Positions 33,807 through 34,226 of a stretch of DNA of 34,226 bases are shown one piece after another (position 1 is the stretch's first letter; the number at the start of each line of letters is the position of its first letter). The notes beneath the pieces were generated by a model. That model was not told the DNA's origin. It searched no databases and saw nothing but the letters and a program-made list of their open reading frames with translations. The DNA is from Bacteroides sp. GTDB taxonomy: Bacteria > Bacteroidota > Bacteroidia > Bacteroidales > Muribaculaceae. A program made the position numbers and the translations under genes. The stretch spans positions 383,298-417,523 of the forward strand of contig JAMPBJ010000001.1 in NCBI GenBank assembly GCA_023666835.1, in the 5' to 3' direction.

Positions 33807-34226
33807 ATGAAATATCTATTGTCATTTTTTGCAGTTCTATTGTCAATGCCATGTGCAGTTGCAAATGATGTCGAACACTTAAACTTTACGGACTACGAGA
33901 TAATCGGAAGTCCGCTGAGTGAATCATTGGGCAACATGCAGCTGCGTGTCACCGACGGCTGCAGCGGTCCATTCTATCAGGATGCTTACCATTTCGTCGA
34001 CGGGGCTGACGAGGCGCAGGAATACGCCTACGATGCCAACGGCAACACTGTGATGGATCTCAACCGACGGGTTGTGGCGGCGAGCTACGACTTCAACAAC
34101 CGACCGCGGCTGATAGCGTTCGAGGGCGGATCGTCGACGGCCTATCTCTACGATGCCGCTGGACTGAAGCGTCGCACCATCCACCGCGTGGCCTCGGAAC
34201 GTCCGGCAGTGCCGGGCGCGGAGCCT
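33807..34226 (+). CDS. Orphan RHS cassette: new signal peptide fused in frame to a second RHS core (partial)
   Basis: The frame is open from ATG 33807 through the window end (140 codons, no stop). The first 41 codons encode MKYLLSFFAVLLSMPCAVA, a signal peptide, and a short AT-rich stretch (NDVEHLNFTDYEIIGSPLSE). From GGCAACATGC at 33930 onward the sequence copies 31986-32282 of the complete RHS gene over 297 bases with no gap. I counted about 26 differences, about 19 of them silent, so roughly 91% identity. The protein copy runs VTDGCSGPFYQDAYHF to ASERPAVPGAEP. Such displaced core cassettes are known from rhs loci as donors of alternative toxin tips. The first 41 codons may be the remnant of an older immunity gene. 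It starts 3 bases after the stop of the gene before it. Confidence 0.8.
   Translation, partial: MKYLLSFFAVLLSMPCAVANDVEHLNFTDYEIIGSPLSESLGNMQLRVTDGCSGPFYQDAYHFVDGADEAQEYAYDANGNTVMDLNRRVVAASYDFNNRPRLIAFEGGSSTAYLYDAAGLKRRTIHRVASERPAVPGAEP

Noticed and set aside
1-34226. CRISPR array, tRNA or rRNA genes
   Set aside because: No regularly spaced short repeats, no cloverleaf with the conserved T-loop and no rRNA stretches were noticed on reading.
25034-34226. Type VI secretion RHS effector
   Set aside because: No VgrG, PAAR or Hcp genes, and the RHS proteins carry Sec signal peptides.

Overview
The window comes from a Bacteroidales genome, most likely of the Muribaculaceae type (inference). The reasons are promoters with the Bacteroidetes -7 element TAnnTTTG, almost no Shine-Dalgarno sequences, Bacteroidetes-specific families (DUF4271, DUF4294, DUF6443-type RHS proteins, an Mrp protein without CPxC), and neighbours such as hemD-rnpA-yidD-tatD and aroQ-pyk-O-methyltransferase.

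Left part (1-7943, + strand): the 3' end of inositol-3-phosphate synthase with a clear terminator; a small lipoprotein; a 415-base gap holding a probable structured RNA; a secreted protein; an operon (1984-5211) with a membrane FMN-binding/4Fe-4S protein, a membrane-anchored nitroreductase, a LOG-family protein and a DUF4271 protein; then hemD, rnpA, yidD, tatD and upp.

Middle part (7948-24816): panB and a MATE transporter (-); a small His/Asp-rich protein (-) whose promoter is divergent from a + strand operon of a mannose-1-phosphate guanylyltransferase gene, an epimerase, a small membrane protein, aroQ, a shortened pyruvate kinase and an O-methyltransferase. A - strand operon follows: secreted EEP nuclease/phosphatase, trmB, mrp, radical SAM protein and two tandem S66 LD-carboxypeptidases. 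Next come nadB-DUF4294 (with a perfect 12-bp-arm palindrome on the promoter) and rbfA with a LolC/E-type permease. These are mainly housekeeping genes for cofactors, envelope, tRNA and ribosome maturation.

Right part (24979-34226): the accessory region and the most unusual part. One + strand operon encodes a secreted protein of unknown family, a 977-residue protein with an SpvB/TcB-like N-terminal signature, a 1393-residue RHS protein whose C-terminal tip carries an HExxH zinc-peptidase motif, a small exported protein in the immunity position, and the start of an orphan gene. In that orphan gene a fresh signal peptide is joined in frame to a second, about 91% identical copy of the RHS core. 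It continues past the window edge, where an alternative toxin tip would be expected. Base composition drops sharply exactly at the core/tip border. Together this looks like a Sec-exported, two-piece RHS polymorphic toxin locus with a displaced spare cassette.
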